The notes under the pieces: model-generated | What the model was told of the DNA's origin: nothing | Database searches by the model: none | What the model saw: the letters and a program-made list of their open reading frames with translations, nothing else | Position numbers and translations under genes: made by a program | Assembly: GCF_002243645.1 (NCBI RefSeq) | Contig: NZ_CP017704.1 | Location: 2,746,001 to 2,810,000 of the forward strand | Direction of reading: 5' to 3' | Origin: Peribacillus simplex NBRC 15720 = DSM 1321 | Lineage (GTDB): Bacteria > Bacillota > Bacilli > Bacillales > DSM-1321 | DNA: 64,000 nucleotides | Shown: positions 63,255 through 64,000 of the stretch, one piece after another | Layout of the letters: each line of letters starts with the position of its first letter | Position numbering within the stretch: position 1 is the stretch's first letter

Positions 63255-64000
63255 TTGATTAAACGTAGCTTGTCCATTCTAGCAATCTTTCTATTAGTAT
63301 TTACTGCAAGCGTTTCCGCAGCCAAGCTCCCAGATCCCCCGACCGGTTCGGGTGGAGCGGGGAAGAAGAATCAAGAAAGTATTATAAAGCTGAAGAAAAA
63401 TGATTTGGGGAAGAATTACAAAAGCAACGAGAAGGTCAGGGTCATCGTAGAGATGAAGGAAGCCCCGGCAATAGAAACAGCTTCGAAAGAAGGGAAACTT
63501 TTTAAACAGCTGTCGAAAAATAAGAAACAACAATTAAAGTCTGAAAAGCTAGCTAATCAGAAGAAATTGAAAAAAAAGGTGAAAGAGAAAAAAATAGCTT
63601 TCAAGGAACTTGAAAGTTTTACGACAGTCGTCAACGGGTTCAGTGGTGAACTTCAGTATGGTGAAATCAAAAAGGTGGAAGCCATGCCTGAAGTTGCTGA
63701 AGTACATATTGCGAATGAATATGAACGTCCTGTAGAAAAACCCGAGATGCTTTATAGTAAAGAACTTGTCCAAGCCCAGGAAGCTTGGCGGGAATATGGA
63801 TATAAAGGGGAAGGGATGGTCGTCGGGATTATTGATACTGGGATCGACCCAGCTCACCGTGATATGGTCCTGAACGACGAGAATAAGGCTGAACTGACTG
63901 AAAGTGAAATTACCGGGATGAAGGAATCTAGCCATCTAGTAGGCAACTATTATACGGCGAAGGTACCTTATGGATACAATTACATGGATGAAAATGAAGA
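63255..64000 (+). CDS. Secreted subtilisin-like protease (S8), N-terminal part, cut by window edge
   Basis: A frame from TTG 63255, behind AGGAGGAAAG, stays open to the window end (248 codons seen). It has a signal peptide ending near SVSAA, a long basic Lys/Glu-rich propeptide with an I9-like VRVIVEMKEAP strand, and VVNGFSGEL typical of lactocepin/Vpr-like prodomains. It then enters the S8 domain at GEGMVVGIIDTGIDPAHRDM with the catalytic aspartate. The His and Ser lie beyond the window. The pattern fits large cell-wall-associated S8A proteases with PA domains. Confidence 0.88.
   Translation, partial: MIKRSLSILAIFLLVFTASVSAAKLPDPPTGSGGAGKKNQESIIKLKKNDLGKNYKSNEKVRVIVEMKEAPAIETASKEGKLFKQLSKNKKQQLKSEKLANQKKLKKKVKEKKIAFKELESFTTVVNGFSGELQYGEIKKVEAMPEVAEVHIANEYERPVEKPEMLYSKELVQAQEAWREYGYKGEGMVVGIIDTGIDPAHRDMVLNDENKAELTESEITGMKESSHLVGNYYTAKVPYGYNYMDENE

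Overview
The window looks like a stretch of a low-GC, endospore-forming Bacillaceae chromosome, most likely Peribacillus (the Bacillus simplex group) or a close relative. Shine-Dalgarno sites are strong, TTG and GTG starts are frequent, intrinsic terminators end most units, and many sporulation genes are present (spo0F, spoIIR, spoIID, spoIIQ, spoIIID). Gene order follows the B. subtilis block rpoE-pyrG-ywjG-spo0F-fbaA-tal-murZ-glpX-rho-rpmE-tdk-prfA-prmC-spoIIR-ywlC-mntP-ywlE-rpiB-ywlG-glyA-upp-atp-ywzB-ywmB-murAA-spoIID-spoIIQ-spoIIID-mbl-flhO-flhP-fabZ-ywpF-ssbB. It differs from B. subtilis by an IcmF mutase at the left edge, an 11-gene nuo operon between atpC and ywzB, and a peptide transporter at the right end. 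The genus is inferred from memory of gene content, not from a search.

Layout. 1-4.1 kb: 3' end of icmF, a small membrane protein, rpoE, and pyrG behind a leader attenuator. 4.1-10 kb: a dispersed palindromic repeat, ywjG (minus strand), spo0F with a SigH promoter, then central carbon and wall genes (fbaA, tal, murA2, glpX). 10-16.5 kb: rho, rpmE, tdk, a lipoprotein, prfA-prmC and spoIIR. 16.5-24.3 kb: a dense DnaA-box cluster running into ywlC, then mntP, ywlE, a decayed chemoreceptor remnant, rpiB, ywlG, glyA with a PurR operator, upp and mnaA. 24.3-26.6 kb: a secreted S8 protease. 26.7-33.9 kb: the complete atpIBEFHAGDC operon. 33.9-44.6 kb: nuoABCDHIJKLMN without nuoEFG, behind a promoter overlapped by a near-consensus cre. 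44.6-50.7 kb: ywzB, ywmB, murA1, spoIID, vanZ-like, spoIIQ and spoIIID. 51-57 kb: mbl, flhO, flhP, an EpuA-like protein, fabZ, an Asp/Asn-rich lipoprotein, ywpF and ssbB. 57.1-57.25 kb: a candidate C-rich small RNA. 57.4-63.1 kb: an ABC peptide importer in the order ATPase-ATPase-binding protein-permease-permease. 63.25 kb to the end: the 5' part of a second S8 protease.

The genes form a housekeeping core (energy, translation, nucleotides, envelope) interleaved with sporulation genes under SigH, SigF and SigE-type promoters visible upstream of spo0F, spoIIR and spoIID. The most notable non-standard features are the C-rich small RNA candidate, five near-identical 105-bp repeats at the 5' end of nuoC, the DnaA-box cluster, the inverted repeat inside the spoIIR SigF promoter, the low-complexity expansions in SpoIIR and SpoIIQ, and the chemoreceptor pseudogene. 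I saw no rRNA, tRNA, CRISPR array, prophage or intact insertion sequence.
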